A stretch of 64,000 nt of DNA from Pilimelia terevasa. GTDB lineage: Bacteria; Actinomycetota; Actinomycetes; Mycobacteriales; Micromonosporaceae. Under the pieces are notes generated by a model, which made no database searches, was not told the origin of the DNA, and was given only the letters and a program-made list of their open reading frames with translations. This document shows, piece after piece, positions 43,068 through 50,499 of this stretch. How positions within the stretch are numbered: position 1 is the stretch's first letter; every line of letters begins with the position of its first letter. The DNA lies in the NCBI RefSeq assembly GCF_014647915.1, contig NZ_BMQC01000008.1, forward strand, positions 124,001-188,000, read 5' to 3'. A program made the position numbers and the translations under genes.

Positions 43068-43994
43068 GTGAGCAAGCGTCGGAAGAACAGCGGCCCCCGC
43101 ACGAGCGGCCCCCGCACCAGCGCCCCGCGCCGCACCGGTACCCGCGGCGCCGCCCCGCGCGAGAAGGTCCGCGACGTCTTCGTCGTCCGCCCGTTCGAGG
43201 GGCTGGCCGACGAGGCGGAGTGGATCGCGCTGCGCGAACTCGTACCGGCGGCCACCGCGCCGCTGACCCTGGCCCCGGAGCTGGCGGCGGCCCACGGCGA
43301 CCCGGACGTCCTGCTGGTCAGCGTGCTGCCCGGCGCCGCTCCGGTGATCGTCCGGCCCGACGGGCAGATCGTGCTGGCGCTCCAGCGGCAGCAGCAGTCC
43401 GGGGACGTCAACCGCGACCTGGCCTGCTCCCTGCTCGCCGCCCTGGAGACCGAGCCCGGCCGCCCGGTGGCGGTACCGCCGCTGCCCGGCGAGGGGCCGC
43501 GCCTGGCCGACGTGATCGTGGACGGCCCGCTGGACGTCACGGTGCACGACGGGTTCGCGTTCTGGGCCGGGCCGGAGGGCGCGGACTCCCCGCAGTGGGC
43601 CGCCGTCCTGGAGCAGGCGAACGCCGCCGCGTACCCGACCCGCAAGCTGGCGGCGGCCTCCGGCGCCTACTGGTGCCAGGCGGCGGCGCGCGCGCACGTG
43701 CGCTGGGTACTGGCCGACGACGAGGACGCGGCCCTGGCCGCCCTGGCGCGGCTCGCCGCGGCCGGCGAGCTGCTGCTCGGCGACGACACGAAGTTCGCGG
43801 GCATGTTCCGGGTGCACGGGCGGCTGGCGCCGGTGTGGGACCTGCCGCACGACGCGCCCGCGGAGAGCTGGGAGCCGGCGGTGGCGGCGCTGGCCGGGCG
43901 GTACGCCGCGGCGCTGGCCGACGACAGCCCGCTCACCGCCGAGCAGCGGCGGGCCCGGCAGGGCCTGCTGGGCCGGCAGCTCAGCCTGCGCTGA
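43068..43994 (+). CDS. DUF5926 family protein
   Basis: 308 residues from the GTG at 43068. A basic, Pro/Arg/Thr-rich N-terminal 35 residues (SKRRKNSGPRTSG) is followed by a conserved globular domain, KVRDVFVVRPFEGLADEAEWIALRELVPAATAPL, ending ALADDSPLTAEQRRARQGLLGRQLSLR. This matches DUF5926, widespread in actinobacteria and sometimes mislabelled as SecA or topoisomerase because of short local similarities. No catalytic motif is apparent. The function is not known. Confidence 0.82.
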   Translation: MSKRRKNSGPRTSGPRTSAPRRTGTRGAAPREKVRDVFVVRPFEGLADEAEWIALRELVPAATAPLTLAPELAAAHGDPDVLLVSVLPGAAPVIVRPDGQIVLALQRQQQSGDVNRDLACSLLAALETEPGRPVAVPPLPGEGPRLADVIVDGPLDVTVHDGFAFWAGPEGADSPQWAAVLEQANAAAYPTRKLAAASGAYWCQAAARAHVRWVLADDEDAALAALARLAAAGELLLGDDTKFAGMFRVHGRLAPVWDLPHDAPAESWEPAVAALAGRYAAALADDSPLTAEQRRARQGLLGRQLSLR

Positions 43995-43997
43995 CCG

Positions 43998-44026
43998 GCC
44001 GCCGCCTGGCCCGCGGTCGCGGCGGC
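43998..44026. terminator. Hairpin between DUF5926 and arcA
   Basis: GCCGCCGC (43998-44005) pairs with GCGGCGGC (44019-44026), 8 bp with a 13-base loop, directly between convergent stops. Confidence 0.5.
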
Positions 44027-45232
44027 TCAGGCCGGGACGGCCTCGCGCACGATCGGGCACGACATGCAGCGCGGTCCGCCCCGCCCGGAGCCCAGCTCCG
44101 AGCCGGCGATCCGGATGACCTCGATGCCCGCGTGCTCAAGCTGGGCGTTGGTCTCCACGTTGCGCTCGTACGCGACGCAGACCTTCGGGGCGATGGCCAG
44201 CGTGTTGTTGCCGTCGTCCCACTGCTCGCGCTCGGCGGTCACCGGGTCGAGGCCGGTGTCGATGATGCGCAGCCGGTCGATGCCCATGGCGGCCGCGGCC
44301 GCCACCAGGAACGGCTCCGGCTTGCCGACGACCGGCTCCCCGTCGCCGCCGCGGCGGACGGCGTACGCGACCAGGTCGTCGGCCAGGTTCGGGTACATGA
44401 CCACCGCGTCGACGTCGACCATCGTGCAGACGGTGTCCAGGTGCATGGTCGCCCGCTGCTGGGCGATCGGGACCACGAGCACGGTGTGCGCCAGTTCCCG
44501 GAGGAACGCCCGGCGGGCCAGCCGCTCGGCGCCGGCCGGCGTGGTGCGCTCGCCGACGCCGACGGCGAGGACGCCCGGGGCGAGCAGGAGCACGTCACCG
44601 CCCTCGACCAGCTCCAGCCCCGGCTCGTAGAGCAGCGGCGTACCGACGAAGCGCGGGTGGTGCCGGTAGATCGCCCGGGTGATCGTGGTCTCCCGCCGCC
44701 GGGCCGGCATCGCCAGGCTGGTCACGGCGACGTGGCCGCGCACCCAGGTAGAGGAGTCGCGGGTGAACAGCAGGTTGGGCAGCGGGTCGACCACGAACGA
44801 GTGGGGGTCCATCAGGCTGTAGACCAGGCCCCGGCCGCCGCCGGCCGCGCGCAGCTCCTCCCAGGCGAGCCCCGCGGTGAGGACGCCGGCCAGCTCCGGC
44901 GCCGCGAGCTGCTCCAGGTGGTCGGCGACCTCGTCGCGCAGCGTGTCCCCCAGGCGCGGGTCGGCGAGCGCCCCGGCGATCAGCTCGGCGCGGGCGCGCG
45001 GGACGGCGAGGGTCTCGGTGAGGAGCTGTCCAAGGTAGAGGACCTCGATGTCGCGCCCGCGCAGCGCTTCGGCGAAGGCGTCGTGCTCCTCCTGGGCCCG
45101 GCCGACCCACGGGATCCCGTCGAACAGGAGCGAGTCGTTGTTGCGGGGCGTCAGCCTGGCCAGCTCGGCGCCGGGGCGGTGGAGCAGCACCGTGCGTAGC
45201 GGTCCGACCTCGCTGTCGACGTAGTGGGTCAC
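44027..45232 (-). CDS. arcA: Arginine deiminase
   Basis: 401 residues with a GTG start. All parts of the guanidine-modifying active site are visible: [16 protein letters not shown]-type [13 protein letters not shown], the catalytic [20 protein letters not shown] and the nucleophilic Cys in GGPRCMSCP near the C-terminus. It converts arginine to citrulline and ammonia. No arcB or arcC is next to it, so this is not a full ADI pathway operon. The upstream region has a CRP-like palindrome 84 bp from the start, hinting at regulation by a CRP/FNR-type protein. Confidence 0.95.
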   Translation of the reverse strand: MTHYVDSEVGPLRTVLLHRPGAELARLTPRNNDSLLFDGIPWVGRAQEEHDAFAEALRGRDIEVLYLGQLLTETLAVPRARAELIAGALADPRLGDTLRDEVADHLEQLAAPELAGVLTAGLAWEELRAAGGGRGLVYSLMDPHSFVVDPLPNLLFTRDSSTWVRGHVAVTSLAMPARRRETTITRAIYRHHPRFVGTPLLYEPGLELVEGGDVLLLAPGVLAVGVGERTTPAGAERLARRAFLRELAHTVLVVPIAQQRATMHLDTVCTMVDVDAVVMYPNLADDLVAYAVRRGGDGEPVVGKPEPFLVAAAAAMGIDRLRIIDTGLDPVTAEREQWDDGNNTLAIAPKVCVAYERNVETNAQLEHAGIEVIRIAGSELGSGRGGPRCMSCPIVREAVPA

Positions 45233-45594
45233 AAGCCGCAGCGTAGAACACTTCCCGGCGCGCCGCGCAGAGACGTTTAGCCTAGGGCCGGCGCGACCTC
45301 GGGGGAACAGGCAAGATGTGAATCGGTCACATATTCATCTGTCCTATTCATCAATCGTTCGGTACCCGCACCTTGCCTGGTACGGGGGTTGGCGACTTAC
45401 GGTGATGGGGCCACAACTGAATGCCTAACCGCTGAGACCTGCGCCACCCACCACGACCAACCGGCCCGCAGGACCGCCGGCCTACCCCCGGCGACCGCGA
45501 CCATCCGCTGAGAAGGACCATGACCGCTCCGAACCACACCGACCGCCGCGGTACCACCGATCGCCACAGCCACGATCAGCGCCGGAGGTAAGCG
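45233..45594. other. 362-bp divergent control region between arcA and a NERD-like gene
   Basis: No gene seen. It is AT-richer than its surroundings. It holds a 17-bp palindrome (45316-45332), two ATTCATC direct repeats (45333-45339 and 45346-45352), and a TAGGCT hexamer on the minus strand near 45282-45287 that may be the arcA -10. The right end has the ribosome site GGAGG for the gene at 45595. Confidence 0.6.
45316..45332. promoter_or_regulatory. 17-bp palindrome ATGTGA-N5-TCACAT upstream of arcA
   Basis: Perfect 6-bp arms around five bases. The arms match the CRP half-site TGTGA/TCACA, but the gap is five rather than six. It lies 84 bp upstream of arcA, and 263 bp before the divergent gene. 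CRP/FNR-type regulators control arginine deiminase genes in several bacteria, which makes this a plausible operator. Confidence 0.55.
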
Positions 45595-46299
45595 ATGACA
45601 GGGATCCCGAGCCAGCGCCGCGGAGCACACAGTGAACAGGGAGCACCGACGTTGCCGACCGTCCAGGACCGCCCCGCCACCCCGATCGACTGGTTCCGCC
45701 GCCACCGCGCCCGCCGCGACGTGCGCCGGACCGAGGCCGCCGGCAACCGCGCCGCCGACCGCCTCGACGAGCTGGGCCCCGGCTGGCACGTCGTCGACTG
45801 GCCGCGCACCGACGACGACCCCGCCGTCGGCGAGCAGGCCGGCTTCCTCGTCATCGGCCCCGGGGGCGTCTTCGCCGTCACCGTCGTCGACCACGGCCGC
45901 AGCACCGTCCTCATCGCCGGGGACGTGGTCCAGATCAACGGCCGGCGGCCCCCGCACATCACGCGGGCGCGCCGCGACGCCGGGGCGGCCGCCCGGGTGC
46001 TCTCCCGCGCGGTCGGCGTGGACGTGCCGGTCGTCGCCGTCCTGGCCTTTGTCGGCACCGGGCGGATCAGTATGCACGGCCTGCCCCGCGACTGCCTGCT
46101 GACCAGCTACCGCGAGCTGGACCGGCTCCTGCTGGCCGGCGGCGACCGGATCAGCCCGCGGACCGCCGAGAAGCTCGCGCACGTCGCGGGCGACCCGGCG
46201 ACGTGGATCAACCGGCCGTACCGCTCCTCGGACGACGACCACCACCGGGACCGGCAGGACCGGGCGGCCACCTCGGCGCCGGAGCCCAGCCCGTACTGA
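45595..46299 (+). CDS. NERD-like (nuclease-related domain) protein
   Basis: 234 residues, ATG with GGAGG 6 bp upstream. The central part, AGNRAADRLDELGPGWHVVDWPRTDDDP then AGFLVIGPGGVFAVTVVDHG, follows the NERD fold of the restriction-endonuclease-like superfamily. The usual D-A-K of the catalytic strand is replaced by V-V-D after GVFAVT, so nuclease activity is doubtful. Later, PVVAVLAFVGTGRI is also typical of these proteins. No membrane segment. Function uncertain. Confidence 0.6.
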   Translation: MTGIPSQRRGAHSEQGAPTLPTVQDRPATPIDWFRRHRARRDVRRTEAAGNRAADRLDELGPGWHVVDWPRTDDDPAVGEQAGFLVIGPGGVFAVTVVDHGRSTVLIAGDVVQINGRRPPHITRARRDAGAAARVLSRAVGVDVPVVAVLAFVGTGRISMHGLPRDCLLTSYRELDRLLLAGGDRISPRTAEKLAHVAGDPATWINRPYRSSDDDHHRDRQDRAATSAPEPSPY

Positions 46300-46410
46300 C
46301 CGGGCCGGGGAACTTCGGCCGCCCCGGCGCTCGCCGCGGGCCACGCGAACAGCTAGCGTGGCCCCTGACGCCGACGTACCCGTGCGAGGTACCCCGGTGC
46401 GGGAGGTGCG

Positions 46411-46884
46411 GTGGCACACGTCGAGCTGTCACTGTCCGAACCGGCCGGTCCGCCCCGGCACCGGGCCGACGGCGCCGGGCCCGACGGCGCCGCCCCGCAC
46501 CCCGCGGGCAGCCTCGACCGGTGGAGCGCGGCCGTGGCGGCCGCCGACGAGCCGTGCCTCGTCCTCGACGTGGAGGGCGGCATCGTCGCGGCCTCCGTCG
46601 CCTGCCACACCCTGCTCGGCCTCGGCGCGCCCGGCGGGGTCGTCGGCCGCTACCTGCTGGACGGCGTGCTGCACCTGGTCGACTTCACCGCCGCCCGGCG
46701 GCTGCTGCCCGAGGCCGACATCGACGCCATCCCGCCCCTGCTGGCCCTCACCTCCGGCCGGCAGGCCCGCGGCCTGATGCGGGTCCACGACGGCGCGTAC
46801 GACGTGACGGTCGACGGCATCGCGGTACCGCTGCGCGACGGCGACGCCGTGGTCGGGTCGCTGACCTTCTTCAGCGCGATCTGA
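46411..46884 (+). CDS. Small stand-alone PAS-like protein
   Basis: 157 residues from a GTG with GGGAGG just upstream. After a flexible N-terminus (about 35 residues), the sequence DRWSAAVAAADEPCLVLDVEGGIVAASVACHTLLGLG is a typical PAS beginning, followed by the F-alpha region and the closing strands VTVDGIAVPLRDGDAVVGSLTFF. There is no output domain, so it would sense or bind a partner. It sits 38 bp before pheA and may be co-transcribed, although a link to phenylalanine synthesis is not obvious. Confidence 0.7.
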   Translation: MAHVELSLSEPAGPPRHRADGAGPDGAAPHPAGSLDRWSAAVAAADEPCLVLDVEGGIVAASVACHTLLGLGAPGGVVGRYLLDGVLHLVDFTAARRLLPEADIDAIPPLLALTSGRQARGLMRVHDGAYDVTVDGIAVPLRDGDAVVGSLTFFSAI

Positions 46885-46922
46885 TCCCCGGCCCGCCCCC
46901 GCGCCCCAGTACGCTGGGCGCC

Positions 46923-47885
46923 ATGCCTGGCGTGCCGCCCACCCGCTTCGTCTTCCTCGGACCCGAGGGCACCTTCGCCGAGCAGGCGCTGCGCGCCGTC
47001 CCCGCCGCCGCGCGCGGCACCCGCACCCCGGCCGCGAGCGTCCCGGACGCCCTCGACGCCGTCCGGGCGGGCGAGGCGGACGCGGCGCTGGTCCCGCTGG
47101 AGAACTCCGTCGGCGGCGCGGTCGGCGTCACGATGGACGAACTGGCCGCGGGCGACCCGCTGATGATCATCCGTGAGGTGGTCCTGCCCGTGAACTTCGT
47201 CCTCGCCACCCGCGCCGACGCCGACGCCCCCGCGGCGGCCGGCGCGCTGCGCACCGTCGCCGCGCACCCCCAGGCCGCCGCCCAGTGCCGCGGCTGGCTG
47301 CGCGCCCACGCCCCCGCCGCCACGGTCGTCGAGGCGCTGTCCAACGCGGCCGCCGCAGCGGCCGCCGCCAACCAGGAGGTGGACGCCGCGGTCTGCGCCC
47401 CGCTGGGGCTGCGCCGGTACCGGCTGCGGGCGCTCGCGGAGCAGATCGCGGACCGGGCCGACGCGCAGACCCGGTTCGTCCTGGTCGGCCGCCCGGCGCC
47501 GCCACCCCCGCCCTCGGGCGACGACGTCACCACCGTGGCGGTCCGCCTGGGGCGGGACCGCGTCGGCGGCCTGCTCGGCGTACTCACCGAGCTGGCCGTG
47601 CGCGGCATCAGCCTCACCCGGATCGAGTCCCGGCCCACCGGCGACGGCCTGGGCAGCTACGTGTTCCTCGTCGACTGCGCGGGGCACGTGGCGGAGCCGC
47701 CGCTGGGGGAGGCGCTGATGGGGCTGCGGCGGGTCTGCTTCGACGTCCGCTTCCTCGGCTCGTACCCCCGGCACCGGCTGGCCGCCCGCGCCGACCGGCC
47801 GCACACCCCGGCCGGGCTGGCGGAGGTCGACTTCGCCGACGCGGCGGCGTGGCTGGCCGCCCTCCGCGCCGGCCGCCCCGGCTGA
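46923..47885 (+). CDS. pheA: Prephenate dehydratase
   Basis: 320 residues, ATG start. The catalytic domain shows FVFLGPEGTFAEQAL, ALVPLENSVGGAVGVTMDEL, and later NQEVDAAVCAPLGLRRYRLRALAEQIAD (prephenate dehydratase usually has a TRF motif, here QTRFVLVG). The C-terminal ACT domain, VGGLLGVLTELAVRGISLTRIESRP, has the ESRP motif that binds phenylalanine for feedback inhibition. It turns prephenate into phenylpyruvate. No chorismate mutase domain is fused. A good terminator follows. Confidence 0.96.
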   Translation: MPGVPPTRFVFLGPEGTFAEQALRAVPAAARGTRTPAASVPDALDAVRAGEADAALVPLENSVGGAVGVTMDELAAGDPLMIIREVVLPVNFVLATRADADAPAAAGALRTVAAHPQAAAQCRGWLRAHAPAATVVEALSNAAAAAAAANQEVDAAVCAPLGLRRYRLRALAEQIADRADAQTRFVLVGRPAPPPPPSGDDVTTVAVRLGRDRVGGLLGVLTELAVRGISLTRIESRPTGDGLGSYVFLVDCAGHVAEPPLGEALMGLRRVCFDVRFLGSYPRHRLAARADRPHTPAGLAEVDFADAAAWLAALRAGRPG

Positions 47886-47896
47886 CGGACCGGTAG

Positions 47897-47925
47897 CGGT
47901 GCGCCCTCCGGCGGACGGCGCACCG
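47897..47925. terminator. Hairpin between pheA and the AIM24 gene
   Basis: CGGTGCGCC (47897-47905) pairs perfectly with GGCGCACCG (47917-47925); the loop can form a further TCC/GGA stem. It lies between convergent stops and would work both ways. Confidence 0.8.
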
Positions 47926-47932
47926 TGGGGGC

Positions 47933-48658
47933 TCAGCCGCCGAGCAGGCCGCCCAGGCCGCCGCCGCCGGAGTTCTGCTGGCCGGCCAGGCCGGCCGGCG
48001 GCTCCTCCGAGGGCTGGACGACGACGAAGCCCTGGCCGGCGAAGCTCATGGTGAACGCCTCGCCGGTGGTCCGGCCGAGCAGCGTGCCGATGCCGAGCTG
48101 GTCCGCGCGGTGGTAGCCGGTCTGGAGGTTGGACGACCAGCAGATCGCCGCCTGCGGGTCGGCGTACGTGGGCTGGTCCACGTTCAGCACCACGGGCGTG
48201 CCCTTGGTGGTGATCGCGATCCGCCCGGCGCCGCTGAAGACGCAGTTGAACAGGCCGGCGGAGGACAGCATCCCCATCCCGGACACCATCTGGATGTCGT
48301 ACTGCAGCGAGGTCTCGAACGCCAGGACGTTGGTCCCGTTGATCGACAGCGAGTCGCCCTGCTCCAGGTCGATCAGGTGGACGTCGGCCGCGGCGTCGGC
48401 GAGGAAGACGTCGCCGTTGCCGGAGACCTTCATCAGCGGCACGCCCTCGCCGGTGACCTTCTGCTTCAGCCACTTGCCGACGCCGCCGGAGCCCATCGCC
48501 TGGAACTGCACCTGGCCCTGGTAGGCCACCATCGAGCCGGTCCGCGCCATGCACTCGCCGCGGAGTTCGACCTTCAACATCTTGGAGTTCTGCAGCCGCA
48601 GGCCGGGCTGGTCCGACTCCTTCTCCAGGTTCTCGGCGGCGAAGATCGCGCTGCGCAT
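47933..48658 (-). CDS. AIM24 family protein
   Basis: 241 residues from the ATG at 48658 (AGGAGG 8 bp upstream). It has the beta-rich TRAP-like AIM24 fold: LRLQNSKMLKVELRGECMARTGSMVAYQG, GNGDVFLADAAADVHLIDLE, LSINGTNVLAFETSLQYDIQ and SGAGRIAITTKGTPVVLNV, all conserved. The tail is glycine-rich and ends GGGGLGGLLGG, a common feature of actinobacterial members. Bacterial functions are unproven; yeast AIM24 acts in mitochondria. It stands alone between terminator and gap. Confidence 0.9.
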   Translation of the reverse strand: MRSAIFAAENLEKESDQPGLRLQNSKMLKVELRGECMARTGSMVAYQGQVQFQAMGSGGVGKWLKQKVTGEGVPLMKVSGNGDVFLADAAADVHLIDLEQGDSLSINGTNVLAFETSLQYDIQMVSGMGMLSSAGLFNCVFSGAGRIAITTKGTPVVLNVDQPTYADPQAAICWSSNLQTGYHRADQLGIGTLLGRTTGEAFTMSFAGQGFVVVQPSEEPPAGLAGQQNSGGGGLGGLLGG

Positions 48659-48815
48659 TCTGTGATCCTCCTGAGGCGGTCGCGGGACGTGCCACGCGGG
48701 TTCGGGACGGCGGGCCGCCGTGGCCGCCACGGTACCCGCCGCGCGCCCGTGCGGGACGCGGCCGGCCGCGCGCGTCCGCGCGTCGCGCGGCTCCGGCCTC
48801 CTGCGGGGGACCCGG

Positions 48816-49178
48816 TCAGCCCCAGCCGAGGGCGTGCAGCCGGGCGTCGTCGATGCCGAAGTGGTGGGCGATCTCGTGGACGACCGTCACCGCCACCTCC
48901 TCGACGACGTCCTCCTCGGTGTCGCAGATCGCCAGCGTCGGACCGCGGTAGATGGTGATCCGGTCGGGCAGGACGCCCGCGTAGTCCCAGCCGCGCTCGG
49001 TGAGGGCATGGCCCTCGTACAGGCCCAGCAGCTCCTCCTCGCCGGGCGGCGGGTCGTCCTCGACCAGCACGACGACGTTGTCCATCAGCGCCATCAGCTC
49101 CGTCGGCACGTCGTCGAGCGCCTCCGCGACCAATTCCTCGAACCGGGACCTGCTCATGTCGACCGCCATGGCGTCCAT
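48816..49178 (-). CDS. Small zinc metallopeptidase-like protein (MMP/zincin family)
   Basis: 120 residues; starts at ATG 49178, or possibly at the later ATG (49157) giving MSRSRFEELV. The zinc motif VVHEIAHHFGIDDARL (HExxHxxGxxD) sits at the C-terminus, and EELVAEALDDVPTELMALMDNVVVLVED at the N-terminus is the constant family helix. These minimal gluzincin-like proteins are common in actinobacteria. The substrate is not known, and proteolysis has seldom been shown. Confidence 0.9.
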   Translation of the reverse strand: MDAMAVDMSRSRFEELVAEALDDVPTELMALMDNVVVLVEDDPPPGEEELLGLYEGHALTERGWDYAGVLPDRITIYRGPTLAICDTEEDVVEEVAVTVVHEIAHHFGIDDARLHALGWG

Positions 49179-49308
49179 TCTGCGCCGCCGGACGGCCGCG
49201 GGGGCTATGCGGCGCGTCCCCTCGCTGCATACGATCGATTCTCATCGATCTCCGACGGCCCGACGCCCGGCGCCGCGGACACCGTTCCCCCATGTGAAGG
49301 ACATTCCC

Positions 49309-49740
49309 GTGCTCGCTTCCGCACTCCGCCCGGCCCTCATCGTCGGCGTCAGCCTCGGCGCCGTCGCCCTCGTCGCCGGTGCCGCCACCGCCGCCGCGCC
49401 GAAGGTCTCCATCGACCCGGCCGCCGCCGTACCCGACGGCGCGACGGTGACCGTCTCCGTGACCGGCTACCCGCCCAACTCCCTGGTCGTCGGCGGGGTC
49501 TGCGCCGTCACCGGCGCCGCCGCCGTCTCGTGCGACACCACCTCGAAGGTGGAGATCACCACCGACCGCGCGGGCGCCGGCAGCGGCAAGCTCGTCGTGC
49601 ACAAGGCGTACGACGGGGTGGGCCAGGACGGCAAGCCCGCCGGCAGGGTCGACTGCGGCACCCACCCCGGCGGCTGCCTGGTGGGCGTGGCCGAACCGAA
49701 GCAGAAGGTGACCGGCTCGACACCGATCACCTTCGCCTGA
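49309..49740 (+). CDS. Secreted neocarzinostatin-family protein
   Basis: 143 residues from the GTG at 49309 (AAGGA 7 bp upstream). A signal peptide (LIVGVSLGAVALVAGAATAAA) precedes a roughly 115-residue beta-sandwich with VSIDPAAAVPDGATVTVSVTGY, VGGVCAVTGAAAVSCDTT, LVVHKAYDGVG and RVDCGTHPGGCLVGVAEP. The four cysteines lie where the two disulfides of neocarzinostatin, macromomycin and actinoxanthin are. Those proteins carry enediyne chromophores. No enediyne polyketide synthase lies here, so this is likely a stand-alone Ig-like carrier with an unknown ligand. Confidence 0.8.
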   Translation: MLASALRPALIVGVSLGAVALVAGAATAAAPKVSIDPAAAVPDGATVTVSVTGYPPNSLVVGGVCAVTGAAAVSCDTTSKVEITTDRAGAGSGKLVVHKAYDGVGQDGKPAGRVDCGTHPGGCLVGVAEPKQKVTGSTPITFA

Positions 49741-49746
49741 GCCGCC

Positions 49747-49778
49747 GGTCGGGGGCCACCGGCGCGGTGCCCCCGACC
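49747..49778. terminator. Long hairpin between the neocarzinostatin-like and OsmC genes
   Basis: The left arm 49747-49761 and right arm 49765-49778 pair along 14 bp, with one bulged C and a GCG loop (GGTCGGGGG / CCCCCGACC at the base). It separates convergent genes and is probably bidirectional. Confidence 0.8.
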
Positions 49779-49785
49779 GCCCGGG

Positions 49786-50220
49786 TCACTGCGGCGCGAG
49801 CGTCGCGGTCAGGGTGATCTCGGTACCGGCGGCGAGCAGGTGCGAGATCGGGCAGTTCTGCTTGGCCTCCTCCGCCCACTTGGCGAAGTCGGCCGCGTCC
49901 ATCCCCGGCACGTCGCCCCGGGTCTCCAGGCCGATCCGCGTCACCCGCGGCCCGGCGTCGGTGCTGTCGAGCTGGACCGACGCGGTCGTCTCGAGCTTCC
50001 GCGGCGCGCAGCCGGCGTCGGTCAGCAACTTGGCGAGGAACATCGAGTAGCAGCCGGCGTGCGCGGCGCCGACCAGCTCCTCGGGGTTGGTGCCCTCGCC
50101 CTCCTCGAACCGCGACCGGAACGAGTAGTTCCCGGTGATCCCGCCTTTCCCCGTGCGAACGGTCCCGACCCCCTCGCGCAGGGTCCCTTCCCAGTGAGCC
50201 TCAGCAGTACGAATCGACAT
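49786..50220 (-). CDS. osmC: OsmC-type peroxiredoxin
   Basis: 144 residues, ATG start. SIRTAEAHWEGTLREGVGTVRTG starts the family; the two redox-active cysteines lie in VGAAHAGCYSMFL and AKQNCPISHLL, with the conserved Arg in FRSRFEEGEGTNPEELV. It reduces organic hydroperoxides in the cytoplasm, probably using lipoyl or low-molecular-weight thiols. The length is normal for OsmC rather than Ohr, and the strand pattern SFRSRFEEGEGTNPEEL fits OsmC. Confidence 0.93.
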   Translation of the reverse strand: MSIRTAEAHWEGTLREGVGTVRTGKGGITGNYSFRSRFEEGEGTNPEELVGAAHAGCYSMFLAKLLTDAGCAPRKLETTASVQLDSTDAGPRVTRIGLETRGDVPGMDAADFAKWAEEAKQNCPISHLLAAGTEITLTATLAPQ

Positions 50221-50499
50221 GGGGACGAGGCTAGTCCCTCCCCGCGGATCCGGCGCCGCGCGCCGCCGCCGGGCGGGTCGCGCACCGGCGGCGGCGTCGG
50301 GGGTACGCATTGGACGGCGACGCGGACGGAGCGGGGCGAGTGCGGCCGTCCCGGGTCGCGCCCTCCGCGGCCGGTCCCGCGGCGCCCGCCGTGCCCGCCG
50401 CGCCCGGTGTGCCCGCCGTACCCGCCGGGGCCGGCCGCGGACGGCCGGAATTCGGCCGGAACCGGTGTGCCGGAACCGGCGAACAGGGAGAGTCGGGGG

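Noticed and set aside
49309-49740. Part of an enediyne antibiotic cluster
   Set aside because: No polyketide synthase or enediyne tailoring genes flank it; neighbours are housekeeping genes.
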